DNA from: Kitasatospora azatica KCTC 9699
GTDB lineage: Bacteria > Actinomycetota > Actinomycetes > Streptomycetales > Streptomycetaceae
Length of the DNA: 64,000 bases
Assembly: GCF_000744785.1 (NCBI RefSeq)
Contig: NZ_JQMO01000003.1
Span: forward strand, 4,650,001-4,714,000
Direction of reading: 5' to 3'
This document shows positions 15,827 to 24,841 of this stretch, one piece after another. Position 1 is the first letter of the stretch, and each line of letters opens with the position of its first letter. The notes below the pieces were generated by a model, which was given only the letters and a program-made list of their open reading frames with translations, was not told the origin of the DNA and ran no database searches. Both the position numbers and the translations under genes were made by a program.

Positions 15827-18328
15827 GTGAGAGCCCTACCGGTCGGGAAGCACCTGCCCCGACTCCTGATAGCCACCCTGGCGCTGACCGTCGGTCTCGG
15901 CCTGGCCGCGCCGCAGGGCCAGGCGCACGCCGCGCCTGCCGCCGTCCACGCCGGCGCCAGTGCCAGTACCGGTGCCGCGCGACCCGGGCTGCCCCCACGG
16001 CCCGGCACCGGAAGCGCCACCGTCAGCGAGGACCAGCGCGCGAGCGCGAGTGCGGCCAAGGACCGCCCGCCGCTCTCCGCCACCCCGAAGGACCCCCGCA
16101 AGCCGGCCGCCGCTGCGCAGCTCGGCCGGACCGCGGCCGCCAGCTGCTCCACCGGCGCGTTCACCGGTGCCACCGGCAGCGCGCTGGTCCGGGCGATCAA
16201 GTCGGCCGGCGTCGACTGCGTCAACTCGCTCTTCAACCTCACCGGCAACGATGCCCATCTGGCCTTCCAGGAGTCCCAGATGACCACCGTCGCCTACGCG
16301 CTGCGCGATGCCGCGCCGAGCTACCCGGGCGACGACTCCACCCAGGTCGAGGAGTTGGTGCTCTACCTGCGGGCCGGCTATTTCGTGCAGTGGTACCACT
16401 CCGGTGATGTCGGCAGCTACGGCACCGCGCTGCAGACCGCGATCCGGTCCGGCCTGGACGGCTTCTACGCCGCCCCGCACAGCCAGGACGTGAGCGAGGC
16501 CAACGGCGCGGTGCTCGCCGAGGCCGTCACGCTGATCGACAGCGCCGGCGAGAACGCCCGCTACCTGTACGTGGTCAAGCGCCTGCTCAACGGCTACGAC
16601 CCGTCCCGCTACAACGGCTCGTACTCGATGCTGCTCGCCGTCAACAACACCTACACCGTGCTCTTCCGCGGCCACCAGAACGCCGACTTCGTCGCGGCGA
16701 CCGAGGCCGACCCGAGCGTGATCGACACCCTCGACTCCTTCGCCGGCGCCCACCTCGCCCTGCTCGGCACCGACCAGGGCTACCTGGAGTCCAACGCCGG
16801 CACCGAACTGGCCCGGTTCCTGCAGGACACCAACCTGCTCGGCACGGTCCGCCCGCTGGCCAAGGGCCTGCTCGACCGCTCCTCGATCTCCGGCACGACC
16901 GCCCCGCTCTGGGTCGGCATCGCGCAGCAGACCGACGCCTACGACCAGGCCAACTGCGCCTACTACGGCACCTGCGACCTGGCCAACCGGCTGCGCGCGG
17001 CCGTACTGACCATCAACTACACCTGCAGCCCGAGCATCCGGATCGTCGCCCAGGCGCTGACCTCCGACCAGCTGACGGCCGCCTGCGCCAGCCTGCGCAG
17101 CCAGGACGCCTTCTTCCACGGCCTGGTCAAGGACTCCGGCCCGGTGGCCAACGACAACAACACCACCATCGAGGTCGACGTCTTCCACTCCAACGCCGAC
17201 TACCAGACCTACGCCGGCACCATCTTCGGGATGAGCACCGACAACGGCGGGATCTACCTCGAGGGCGACCCGGCCGCGCCCGGCAACCAGCCCCGGTTCG
17301 TCGCCTACCAGATCCCCGGAGACGGCTTCGCGGCCGACATCTGGAACCTCAACCACGAGTACACCCACTACCTCGACGGCCGCTTCGACACCCTCGGCGA
17401 CTTCACCGCCGCCACCTCCACCGCCGACACCATCTGGTGGATCGAGGGCCTGGCCGAGTACGTCTCCTACACCTACCGCGGCGTCACCGACACCGAGGCG
17501 GTGGCCGATGCCGCCCGGGGCAGCTACCCGCTGAGCACGATCTTCGCCAACACCTACGACAGCGGCCAGGACCGGGTCTACCCGTGGGGCTACCTCTCGG
17601 TCCGCTACATGCTGGAGAAGCACCGGGCCGACGTGGACACCCTGCTCGGCGACTACCGGTCCGGCAACTACACCGCCGCGCTCAACCTGCTGACCGGTAT
17701 CGGCACCCGCTACGACGCCGACTGGGCGAACTGGCTGGCCGCCTGCGGCGCCGGTGCCTGCAACGCGGGCAGCCAGCCGCCGACCGCCTCGTTCACCGCG
17801 CTGGCCACCGACCTGACGGTCTCCTTCACCGACACCTCAACGGGCGCCGCCTCGCGCAGCTGGGACTTCGGTGACGGCACCGCCTCCACCGCGGCCAACC
17901 CGGTCAAGACCTACCCGGCCGCCGGCAGCTACACCGTCCGACTGACCGTCACCAACAGCCAGGGCGTCAGCGCCACCAGCAGCCAGACCGTCACCGTCAC
18001 CGGCGCCTCCGAGTGCACCGCGGCCGACAAGCGGCAGCTGGGCCAGAACTGCAGGCGCTCCAACCTCTCGGCCACCGCCGGCAACTACTCCTACCTCTAC
18101 CTCTCCGTCCCGGCCGGCACCAAGTCCCTCACCATCACCAGCACCGGCTCCGCCGACCTCTACTACAACCCCACCGGCTGGGCCACCAGCAGCGCGCACA
18201 CCGCCGCCGCCACCGGTGCCGGTCCGCACACCCTCACCATCAGCAACCCGCAGCCCGGTTGGAACTACATCAGCCTCTACAACGCCACCAGCCCCTTCAC
18301 CGGAGCCTCGGTGACGACCCGGTTCTGA
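15827..18328 (+). CDS. Secreted M9-family collagenase with PKD and PPC domains
   Basis: 833 residues. GTG 15827 has GGGAG seven bases upstream. The signal peptide LPRLLIATLALTVGLGLA ends near AHAAPA, followed by a Pro/Ala-rich propeptide. The M9 N-terminal domain is followed by the zinc site HEYTH at residues 510-514 and, 30 residues later, IEGLAEY with the third ligand Glu. A PKD domain (SRSWDFGDG, VTNSQGV) and a C-terminal pre-peptidase (PPC) domain follow; both usually bind collagen. It degrades extracellular collagen or gelatin. Monocistronic, ended by a long hairpin. In a soil actinomycete this would serve nutrient release. Confidence 0.93.
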   Translation: MRALPVGKHLPRLLIATLALTVGLGLAAPQGQAHAAPAAVHAGASASTGAARPGLPPRPGTGSATVSEDQRASASAAKDRPPLSATPKDPRKPAAAAQLGRTAAASCSTGAFTGATGSALVRAIKSAGVDCVNSLFNLTGNDAHLAFQESQMTTVAYALRDAAPSYPGDDSTQVEELVLYLRAGYFVQWYHSGDVGSYGTALQTAIRSGLDGFYAAPHSQDVSEANGAVLAEAVTLIDSAGENARYLYVVKRLLNGYDPSRYNGSYSMLLAVNNTYTVLFRGHQNADFVAATEADPSVIDTLDSFAGAHLALLGTDQGYLESNAGTELARFLQDTNLLGTVRPLAKGLLDRSSISGTTAPLWVGIAQQTDAYDQANCAYYGTCDLANRLRAAVLTINYTCSPSIRIVAQALTSDQLTAACASLRSQDAFFHGLVKDSGPVANDNNTTIEVDVFHSNADYQTYAGTIFGMSTDNGGIYLEGDPAAPGNQPRFVAYQIPGDGFAADIWNLNHEYTHYLDGRFDTLGDFTAATSTADTIWWIEGLAEYVSYTYRGVTDTEAVADAARGSYPLSTIFANTYDSGQDRVYPWGYLSVRYMLEKHRADVDTLLGDYRSGNYTAALNLLTGIGTRYDADWANWLAACGAGACNAGSQPPTASFTALATDLTVSFTDTSTGAASRSWDFGDGTASTAANPVKTYPAAGSYTVRLTVTNSQGVSATSSQTVTVTGASECTAADKRQLGQNCRRSNLSATAGNYSYLYLSVPAGTKSLTITSTGSADLYYNPTGWATSSAHTAAATGAGPHTLTISNPQPGWNYISLYNATSPFTGASVTTRF

Positions 18329-18344
18329 CCGTCCGTCAACAGAA

Positions 18345-18382
18345 CGAAGGCGGGTGTGCCCCGATGGGCACACCCGCCTTCG
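18345..18382. terminator. Bidirectional terminator between collagenase and membrane protein gene
   Basis: A perfect 17-base stem: CGAAGGCGGGTGTGCCC (18345-18361), loop CGAT, GGGCACACCCGCCTTCG (18366-18382). It lies between two convergent genes and can serve both strands. Confidence 0.92.
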
Positions 18383-18400
18383 CACTTCAGGCGTCAGGGG

Positions 18401-18928
18401 TCAGACGACCGCGCCGCCGTGCGGGTCCGGGGGCTCGTCCTCGTTGCGGTCCTTCATCCGGATGACGAGAGTGGTGAAGCCGCCCAGGAAGGCGGTGAGG
18501 CCCACCCAGGCGGGCCAGCCGGCCACCTCGCGCCAGACCAGGGCGTCGAAGAGCAGCAGGGCGGGGCCGCCGAGGACGGCGATCCAGGCGAACTTGGCGG
18601 TGGTGTCGCCGGCCGGCAGCGGCGGCGGCTCGGGCGGGACGAAGTGGCCCTCGTCGGGGTCCTCGGCGGCGTCCCAGTCGCGCGGGCCGGGGGTGGGCCG
18701 GGGACGGGGCTGGGGGGTCAGGCCGGACAGGTCGTTCTTGGCCCGCAGGTTCTCGATCTCGGGCCAGTCGGGGCGGTTGAGGTCCACCGGGTCGTCGAAC
18801 TGGGCGACCAGCGCGGCGAAGATGGCGTCCTGCTCGGCCTGGCTGCCGGGGGCGGGGCGTCGTTCGGTCTCCGGGGGGCGCTCCTCGTCGTCGCCCGCGG
18901 GGGTGTTCTCCTGCTCGTGCTCGTGCAC
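18401..18928 (-). CDS. Small two-TM membrane protein, unknown function
   Basis: 175 residues from GTG at 18928 (AAGGG upstream). The first 110 residues are hydrophilic and acidic with a Pro-rich middle (TPQPRPRPTPGPRD); two membrane segments follow, AWIAVLGGPALLLFDALV and WVGLTAFLGGFTTLVI, and a short acidic tail. No domain recognised. It lies 26 bases downstream of the esterase gene on the same strand and is probably its operon partner. Confidence 0.8.
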   Translation of the reverse strand: MHEHEQENTPAGDDEERPPETERRPAPGSQAEQDAIFAALVAQFDDPVDLNRPDWPEIENLRAKNDLSGLTPQPRPRPTPGPRDWDAAEDPDEGHFVPPEPPPLPAGDTTAKFAWIAVLGGPALLLFDALVWREVAGWPAWVGLTAFLGGFTTLVIRMKDRNEDEPPDPHGGAVV

Positions 18929-18954
18929 TGCCGGCCCTTCGGTCCTGGTGGCCC

Positions 18955-19737
18955 TCAGCCCCGCTGGTCGGTGGCCTCGGTGGGCTGCGTCGCCTTGGAC
19001 AACCGTCGGACGAACCCGAGAGATTCCTCGAAGATCAGTTCGGCGTCGTGGTCCAGGGTCGCCACGTGGAAGCTGCGCTCGCACAGCCGCTCCGTCACAT
19101 CGACCGAGGATATCCGGGACAGGACGAGTGCGGAGTTCGCCGGCGAAACCACGTGGTCCTGCGGGCTGCGCAGGAGCAGGACGGGCTGCGAGACCCGGGG
19201 GAGGGACTGCTGGACCTCGTGCCAGAGCCGGCTGAGCGACCAGGCGGCGTGCAGCGGAACCCGGTCGTAGCCGAGCTCGGTGGCGCCGGGCAGCGCGATG
19301 TCGTTGGCGATCCCGGGCAGGCTGGGGACCAGGTGGCGCAGCACCGGGAGCAGCACCGTCGCGGGGTTGTCGGAGCGCACCGAGGGGTTGACCACGACGA
19401 CCCCGGCCACCCGCTCGCCGAAGTCGGCGGCCAACTTGAGCGCCAGGCCGCCGCCCATCGAGAGACCGAGGACGAAGACCTGCTCGCACTCCTCGGCGAG
19501 CAGCAGCAGCTCCCGGGAGACCTCGGCGTACCAGTCCTCCCAGCGGGTCACCTGCAGGTCCTGCCACCGGGTGCCGTGACCGGGCAGCAGCGGCAGCGCC
19601 ACGGTCAGGCCGGCTGCCGCGAGGTGCTCGGCCCAGGGACGCAGCGATTGCGGGGAGCCGGTGAAACCGTGGCACAGGAGCACGCCGGTCGGGCCACCGC
19701 GGTGGTGGAACGGTTCGGCTCCGGGCAGCAGGGGCAT
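18955..19737 (-). CDS. Alpha/beta-hydrolase, carboxylesterase Est30-like
   Basis: 260 residues. The nucleophile elbow is GLSMGGG, the oxyanion-hole segment LLCHGFTGSPQS, the acid lies in SPQDHVVSP and the catalytic His in ATLDHDAE. This is the pattern of bacterial monoacylglycerol lipases and carboxylesterases. ATG 19737 is preceded by GGAG; the frame extends further upstream but without family similarity. Natural substrate unknown; next to an acyltransferase gene (divergent), so a lipid-turnover role is plausible. Confidence 0.88.
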   Translation of the reverse strand: MPLLPGAEPFHHRGGPTGVLLCHGFTGSPQSLRPWAEHLAAAGLTVALPLLPGHGTRWQDLQVTRWEDWYAEVSRELLLLAEECEQVFVLGLSMGGGLALKLAADFGERVAGVVVVNPSVRSDNPATVLLPVLRHLVPSLPGIANDIALPGATELGYDRVPLHAAWSLSRLWHEVQQSLPRVSQPVLLLRSPQDHVVSPANSALVLSRISSVDVTERLCERSFHVATLDHDAELIFEESLGFVRRLSKATQPTEATDQRG

Positions 19738-19883
19738 CCGCGGGCTCCTCGATCGGCGACGGCGTCGGGAGCCGCATCGTCCCACGCCCCCGGCGGTCCG
19801 TACAGACCCGGCCCGGTGCCGGGTGCGCTGCGGGGGCCGTCGGGGCATTAGGATCGACCGGTCTGCAATACAGGAGGTCCGGG

Positions 19884-20705
19884 TTGTTCTACCGACTGAT
19901 GAAGATGATCGTCGCGCCGATGCTGCGGATCTTCTTCCGGCCGTGGATGGAAGGTGCGGAGAACATCCCCGACGAAGGTGCGGCGATCATCGCGAGCAAC
20001 CACCTCTCGTTCTCGGACTCCTTCTTCCTGCCCGCCCTGATGAAGCGTCGGGTGACCTTCATCGCCAAGGCCGAGTACTTCAACACGCCCGGCATCAAGG
20101 GCAAGCTGACCGCCGCCTTCTTCAAGGGCGTCGGCCAGCTCCCGGTGGACCGCTCCGGGGTGCGCGGGGCCGGCGAGGCGGCGATCCGCAGCGCGATCGC
20201 GGTGATCGACCGCGGCGAGCTGTTCGGCGTCTACCCCGAGGGCACCCGCTCGCCCGACGGCAAGCTCTATCGCGGCAAGGTCGGGGGGCTCGCCCGGGTG
20301 GCGCTGCAGACCGGCGCGCCGGTGATCCCGGTGGCGATGATCGACACCGAGAAGGTGCAGCCGCCCGGCCAGGTGATCCCCAAGTTCGGCATCCGCCCCG
20401 GCATCCGGATCGGCCGCCCGCTGGACTTCTCCCGCTACCAGGGCATGGAGAACGACCGCTTCATCCTGCGCTCGGTCACCGACGAGGTGATGTACGAGAT
20501 CATGCGGCTCTCCGGCCAGGAGTACGTGGACATCTACGCGACCGCCGCCAAGCGGCAGATCGCCGATGACAAGAAGCGTGCCGACGCCGAGCGCCGCGCC
20601 GAGCAGCGGGCCGAGCGCGCCGCGGAGCGGGCCGCGGAGAAGGAGCGGCAGGCCCTGGAGAAGGCCGAGCAGGAGAAGCAGGAGAAGGACGCGAAGCAGG
20701 ACTAG
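19884..20705 (+). CDS. PlsC-type lysophospholipid (1-acyl-G3P) acyltransferase
   Basis: 273 residues. The TTG start is preceded by a perfect AGGAGG (19872-19877). Acyltransferase blocks are NHLSFSDSFF (the NHx4D motif), GVGQLPVDRSG and YPEGTRSPDG. It transfers an acyl chain to lysophosphatidate or a related lysolipid at the membrane. The last 50 residues are an Ala/Glu/Lys/Arg helix, probably disordered or coiled. A -10-like TAGGAT sits at 19849-19854. Divergent from the esterase gene. Confidence 0.9.
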   Translation: MFYRLMKMIVAPMLRIFFRPWMEGAENIPDEGAAIIASNHLSFSDSFFLPALMKRRVTFIAKAEYFNTPGIKGKLTAAFFKGVGQLPVDRSGVRGAGEAAIRSAIAVIDRGELFGVYPEGTRSPDGKLYRGKVGGLARVALQTGAPVIPVAMIDTEKVQPPGQVIPKFGIRPGIRIGRPLDFSRYQGMENDRFILRSVTDEVMYEIMRLSGQEYVDIYATAAKRQIADDKKRADAERRAEQRAERAAERAAEKERQALEKAEQEKQEKDAKQD

Positions 20706-20742
20706 TACGCGGTCGGGGGACAGCGGTCGGGGGGAGCGGGGG

Positions 20743-21888
20743 ATGGCAGTACTGCGCAGTGGCCCGGACGGGGCGGTGGCAGCCGGCGGCATGTCGGTGG
20801 AGCTGCCGCTCTGGCGGGCCATCAGCGTCTTCCGGGTGCTCGCGCTCGGCTACGCGCTGGCCCGCTACGCCGCCTCCTACCACCGGTTCGCCCACCCGGT
20901 CTCCGGCTGGATCTACCTCGGCGCCCTGGTCATCTGGACCTTGGCCACGCTGCGCGCCTTCGCCAGCCCGACCCGGCTCGGCTGGCCGGTGCTGGCCCTG
21001 GACCTGGCGGTGGCGGTGACCGGCATCGTGCTCAGCGGCTTCTACGACACCCCGGCGCGGGTCGCCGCCGGCTCGCTGACCCTGCCGACCATCTGGGCGG
21101 CCGGCACCGTGCTCGGCTGCGCGGCCAAGGCCGGCTGGCGGCCCGCGGCGGTGGCCGGGTCGGTGATCGGCGCGGCCAACGTCCTCGGCCACGGCGGCTT
21201 CACCGGCGACAACGTGCACAACTGCGTGCTGCTGATGGTGGCCGGATGCGCGATCGGGTACGTGATCGAACTGGCCCGGGCCGGCGAGGCGACGCTGTCC
21301 GAGGCGCTGCGGGTGGAGGCGGCCACCCGGGAGCGGGAGCGGCTCTCCCGGGACATCCACGACGGGGTGCTGCAGGTGCTGGCCCTGGTGCAGCGCCAGG
21401 CGGCGGGCGAGCTCGGCCGGCTGGCGGGGGAGCAGGAGCGGGCGCTGCGGGCCCTGATGACCGGCGTGACGATCCCCCGTCAGACACCGGGCGCCGAGCG
21501 GGACCTGCGCGAGCTGCTGGCACCGTACGAGGACGAGCGGGTGAGCGTGGCGATGCCCGCCACGCCCGTCCTGCTGCCCGGCGCCGCCGCGGCCGAACTG
21601 GCGGCGGCGGTCGGCGCTGCGGTGGACAACGTGCGCCGGCACGCCGGCCCGACCGCCCGGGCCTGGATCCTGCTGGAGGACGAGCCGGCGGAGGTGACCG
21701 TCTCGGTCCGCGACGACGGCCCGGGCTTCCCGGCCGGCCGGTTGGCCGAGGCGCGGCAGGCCGGCCGGCTCGGCGTGGCGCAGTCGATCGAGGGCCGGCT
21801 GCGTGACCTGGGCGGCTCGGCGCAGTTCTTCGCCGCGCCCGGGGAGGGTGTCGAGGTGGAACTGAGAGTCCCCAGGGAGGGGTCATGA
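20743..21888 (+). CDS. macS: MacS-family sensor histidine kinase
   Basis: 381 residues. Five or six hydrophobic segments in the first 170 residues make an integral membrane sensor. The HisKA_3 dimerisation helix has the phospho-acceptor His in RLSRDIHDGVLQVLALVQ, and the ATPase domain shows AVDNVRRHA (N box) and VRDDGPGFP (G1 box). It pairs with the response regulator whose ATG overlaps its stop. Known: MacRS of S. coelicolor controls morphological differentiation and actinorhodin output. ATG 20743 has GGAG nearby; ATG 20791 is an alternative. Confidence 0.9.
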   Translation: MAVLRSGPDGAVAAGGMSVELPLWRAISVFRVLALGYALARYAASYHRFAHPVSGWIYLGALVIWTLATLRAFASPTRLGWPVLALDLAVAVTGIVLSGFYDTPARVAAGSLTLPTIWAAGTVLGCAAKAGWRPAAVAGSVIGAANVLGHGGFTGDNVHNCVLLMVAGCAIGYVIELARAGEATLSEALRVEAATRERERLSRDIHDGVLQVLALVQRQAAGELGRLAGEQERALRALMTGVTIPRQTPGAERDLRELLAPYEDERVSVAMPATPVLLPGAAAAELAAAVGAAVDNVRRHAGPTARAWILLEDEPAEVTVSVRDDGPGFPAGRLAEARQAGRLGVAQSIEGRLRDLGGSAQFFAAPGEGVEVELRVPREGS

Positions 21889-22556
21889 CGCAGGCGCTGC
21901 GGGTGATGGTGGTGGACGACCACCCGATGTGGCGGGAGGCGGTGGCCCGGGACCTGGCGGACGCCGGGTTCGAGGTGGTGGCCACCGCGGGGGACGGGCC
22001 GGAGGCGGTGCGTCGGGCCCGGGCGGCCCGGCCGCAGGTGCTGGTGCTGGACCTCAACCTGCCCGAGCTGCCCGGGGTGGAGGTCTGCCGACAGGTGGTG
22101 GCGCAGGACCCGACGGTACGGGTGCTGGTGCTCTCGGCCAGCGGGGAGCACGCGGACGTGCTGGAGGCGGTGAAGTCGGGCGCCACCGGGTACCTGGTGA
22201 AGTCGGCCGGGCGCGAGGAACTGCTGGACGCGGTGCGCCGGACGGCGGTCGGCGACCCGGTCTTCACCCCGGGGCTGGCCGGCCTGGTGCTCGGCGAGTT
22301 CCGCCGGCTGGCCGCCGAACCGGCCGCCGCCGAGCCCGGCCCGGGGCAGTCGGCCGTGCCGCGGCTGACCACCCGCGAGACCGAGGTGCTGCGGATGGTG
22401 GCCAAGGGCCTGTCGTACCGTCAGATCGCCGACCGGCTGGTGCTCTCGCACCGCACGGTGCAGAACCACGTGCAGAACACCCTCGGCAAGCTGCAGCTGC
22501 ACAACCGGGTCGAGCTGGTCCGCTACGCGATCGAGCAGGGCCTCGACGAGGGGTGA
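21885..22556 (+). CDS. macR: MacR-family LuxR-type response regulator
   Basis: 223 residues. Receiver domain with the acidic pocket MVVDDH and the phosphorylated Asp in LVLDLNLPELPG; Thr/Ser and Lys positions in LVLSASG and YLVKSAGR. The C-terminal LuxR helix-turn-helix reads LTTRETEVLRMVAKGL through SYRQIADRLVLSHRTVQNHV. The start overlaps the macS stop (ATGA), so the two are translated together. DNA targets cannot be read from this window. Confidence 0.93.
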   Translation: MTQALRVMVVDDHPMWREAVARDLADAGFEVVATAGDGPEAVRRARAARPQVLVLDLNLPELPGVEVCRQVVAQDPTVRVLVLSASGEHADVLEAVKSGATGYLVKSAGREELLDAVRRTAVGDPVFTPGLAGLVLGEFRRLAAEPAAAEPGPGQSAVPRLTTRETEVLRMVAKGLSYRQIADRLVLSHRTVQNHVQNTLGKLQLHNRVELVRYAIEQGLDEG

Positions 22557-22596
22557 GCGGGCGGACCCGCCCACCCCCACGACGGTCGGCTGAAGG

Positions 22597-24546
22597 TCAG
22601 CGCGGGAGGGCCGCCCCCACCCGGAGCAGCTCGGCCACGATGCCGACGCCGTCGGTGGTCAGCACCGACTCCGGGTGGAACTGCAGGGTGGCGAAGCCCG
22701 GACCGCGCAGGCCGTGCACATCGCCGGTCCGCGGGTCCCGGGAGACCTCGATCCCCAGGCCGGCCAACCGGGCCTGGTCGGCATCCGAGCAGCGCGCGGT
22801 GAAGGTGTTGTAGAAGCCGACCGTGCGCGGCGTGCCGAACAGGTCGACGGTCTCCTGGGCGCCCTGGTAGACCACGGCCTTGCGGTGCAGCGGCAGGCCC
22901 AGCTCGGCGCTGACCAACTGGTGGCTGAGGCAGACGGCGAGCAGCGGCGCGGTCCGGGCCCCGGAGCGGGCGGCGGCCAGTGCCTCGGCGGCGATCGGCC
23001 GCAGCACCGCCATCTTCGGGTCGGCGGCGTCGGCCGGGTCGCCGGGGCCGGGGCCGAGCACCAGCGGGCCGGTGTGCGCGGCGACCAGTTCGCGCAGGCC
23101 CGGGGTGTCGTAGCGCAGCACCGAGACCTGGTGGCCGAGCGAGCGCAGCAGGTGGGCGAGCATCGCGGTGAAGGTGTCCTCGCCGTCCACCACCAGGGTG
23201 GGCTCCGGCTGGGCGGGCGCCGGCGGCTGCTGCATCCGCAGCCAGAACGGCGCCAGGTCGGCCCGTCGGGCGTCGAAGGCCGCCTGCACCCGGTGGTCGT
23301 CGGCCAGCCGCGGGCTGCCCTCGCGGGCGGTGCTGCGGGCCGGGCCGGGCCGGGCGCCGATCGCGGCCAGCACGCCGGCCGCCTTGGCGTGCGTCTCGGC
23401 CACCTCGGAGTCCGGGTCGGAGTGCCGCACCAGGGTGGCGCCGACCCGTACCACCAGCGAGCCGGTGGCCGGGTCGATGTCCGCGGTGCGGATGCAGATC
23501 GGCGAGTCCAGCTGCTGCCCGCCGCTGGCCGAACGCCCGATCAGCGCCAACGCGCCCGCGTAGTAGCCGCGCCCGGTGGGCTCGTAACGGCGGATCACCC
23601 GGGTGGCGTTCTGCACGGGGCTGCCGGTGACGGTGGCCGCGAACATGGTCTCCTTGAGCACCTCGCGCACGTCCAGCGAGGTGCGCCCGCGCAGCTCGTA
23701 CTCGGTGTGCGCGAGGTGGGCCATCTCCTTCAGCCGCGGGCCGAGCACCTGGCCGCCGAGGTCGCCGACGGTGCACATCATCTTGAGTTCCTCGTCGACC
23801 ACCATGGTGAGCTCCTCGCGCTCCTTGGGGTCGTGCAGGAAGGCCAGCAGCGAGTCCAGGCTCGGGCCCTCGGCCGGATAGCGGTAGGTGCCGGAGATCG
23901 GGTTCATCACCACCGTGCCGCCGGACTGGCGGACGTGGACCTCGGGGGAGGCCCCGACCAGGGCCCGCTCACCGGTGTGCACCAGGAAGGTCCAGTAGGC
24001 GCCGCGCTCCTGCGCCAGCAGGCGACGGAAGAGGCTGAGCATCAGCTCCGTGGAGCAGTCCGCCAGGGTGGCCCGGAAGTCGCGCCGGATCACGAAGTTG
24101 GCGCCCTCGCCGTTGCCGATCTCGTCCTTGATCACCCGGCGGACGATCCCGGCGTACTGCTCGTCGTCGATGTCGAAGGCGCCGCCGGTCAGCCGCACCG
24201 GCAGTTCGGGCAGCGCGGCCAGCACCTCCGCCAGCGGCAGCGTGTACTGCTCGGCCACCCGCAGCGCCTGCAGCGGGGTGCCGTCGTCGTGCGCCTCGAA
24301 GCCCCGCTCGCGGATCTGCCGGTAGGGCACCAGGGCGAGCAGGTCGTGGCACGGCCGGCCGTCGGCGGGCGCGCCGGTGGGCAGTGGCAGCTCGGCAAGG
24401 GTCTGGTAGCAGCCGACCTCGCCGATCAGCAGCTCCACCGTGTCGGGCGCCAGCCGCGGTGCCCGGCGGTGCAGCAGGGCGAAGGCGGGCGCTCCGGGGG
24501 CGGTCAGGCGTGCGAGCAGGGCGGCGGTGCCTGTGGAACTGGTCAC
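22597..24546 (-). CDS. TrpE-TrpG fusion anthranilate synthase
   Basis: 649 residues. Residues 1-420 are the chorismate-binding TrpE part (MNPISGTYRY, ATVTGSPVQNATRVI, GYYAGALALIG); residues 440-645 are a class I glutamine amidotransferase with nucleophile Cys in AVCLSHQ and His/Glu in QFHPESVLT. It makes anthranilate from chorismate and glutamine for Trp synthesis or secondary metabolism. The CLSHQ elbow is of the PhzE type rather than CLGHQ. Its mRNA begins with the trp leader described below, which indicates control by Trp-tRNA supply. GTG start at 24546. Confidence 0.88.
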   Translation of the reverse strand: MTSSTGTAALLARLTAPGAPAFALLHRRAPRLAPDTVELLIGEVGCYQTLAELPLPTGAPADGRPCHDLLALVPYRQIRERGFEAHDDGTPLQALRVAEQYTLPLAEVLAALPELPVRLTGGAFDIDDEQYAGIVRRVIKDEIGNGEGANFVIRRDFRATLADCSTELMLSLFRRLLAQERGAYWTFLVHTGERALVGASPEVHVRQSGGTVVMNPISGTYRYPAEGPSLDSLLAFLHDPKEREELTMVVDEELKMMCTVGDLGGQVLGPRLKEMAHLAHTEYELRGRTSLDVREVLKETMFAATVTGSPVQNATRVIRRYEPTGRGYYAGALALIGRSASGGQQLDSPICIRTADIDPATGSLVVRVGATLVRHSDPDSEVAETHAKAAGVLAAIGARPGPARSTAREGSPRLADDHRVQAAFDARRADLAPFWLRMQQPPAPAQPEPTLVVDGEDTFTAMLAHLLRSLGHQVSVLRYDTPGLRELVAAHTGPLVLGPGPGDPADAADPKMAVLRPIAAEALAAARSGARTAPLLAVCLSHQLVSAELGLPLHRKAVVYQGAQETVDLFGTPRTVGFYNTFTARCSDADQARLAGLGIEVSRDPRTGDVHGLRGPGFATLQFHPESVLTTDGVGIVAELLRVGAALPR

Positions 24547-24607
24547 GTGCGGCTTCTTTCCGGGAGAAGGGGGTCCGCTCTACCGGGAGGCCGTCCGCAG
24601 TCACACA

Positions 24608-24633
24608 GACGGCCGCCCCGAGGGGCGGCCGTC
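24608..24633 (-). terminator. trp attenuator terminator hairpin
   Basis: GACGGCCGCCCC (24608-24619) and GGGGCGGCCGTC (24622-24633) are perfect complements, a 12-base stem with a two-base loop. It lies 20 bases after the leader peptide stop codon and 62 bases before the anthranilate synthase start. Known attenuators place the terminator at this point. Confidence 0.85.
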
Positions 24634-24653
24634 GTGTCGTCAGGGACGCGCGA

Positions 24654-24710
24654 TCAGTGGGCCACCCGGGGGATGGTCCACCACCAGGAGAAGGTGTGCG
24701 GCGCGTTCAT
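24654..24710 (-). CDS. trpL: trp leader peptide (TrpL)
   Basis: An 18-residue reading frame, MNAPHTFSWWWTIPRVAH, with three consecutive TGG codons at 24678-24686. It precedes the attenuator hairpin and the anthranilate synthase gene on the same strand. In Trp starvation a ribosome would stall on these codons and favour an antiterminator. The same design, a short peptide with WWW before a single-component anthranilate synthase, is known from other streptomycetes. TACTGT (24718-24723 on this strand) lies seven bases before the ATG, so the leader is probably the very 5' end of a leaderless mRNA. Confidence 0.93.
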   Translation of the reverse strand: MNAPHTFSWWWTIPRVAH

Positions 24711-24841
24711 GGGAGCGACAGTAGCCGATCGGATCGCCGCGACGAGCGCCCTGGGACGAGGACCCGGGAAATGTCCGTCAGGTGTCTCACCACGCGGGCA
24801 GCACGCACAAATCGGTTGTCGCACCCCGTAGCCTTGCTGGC

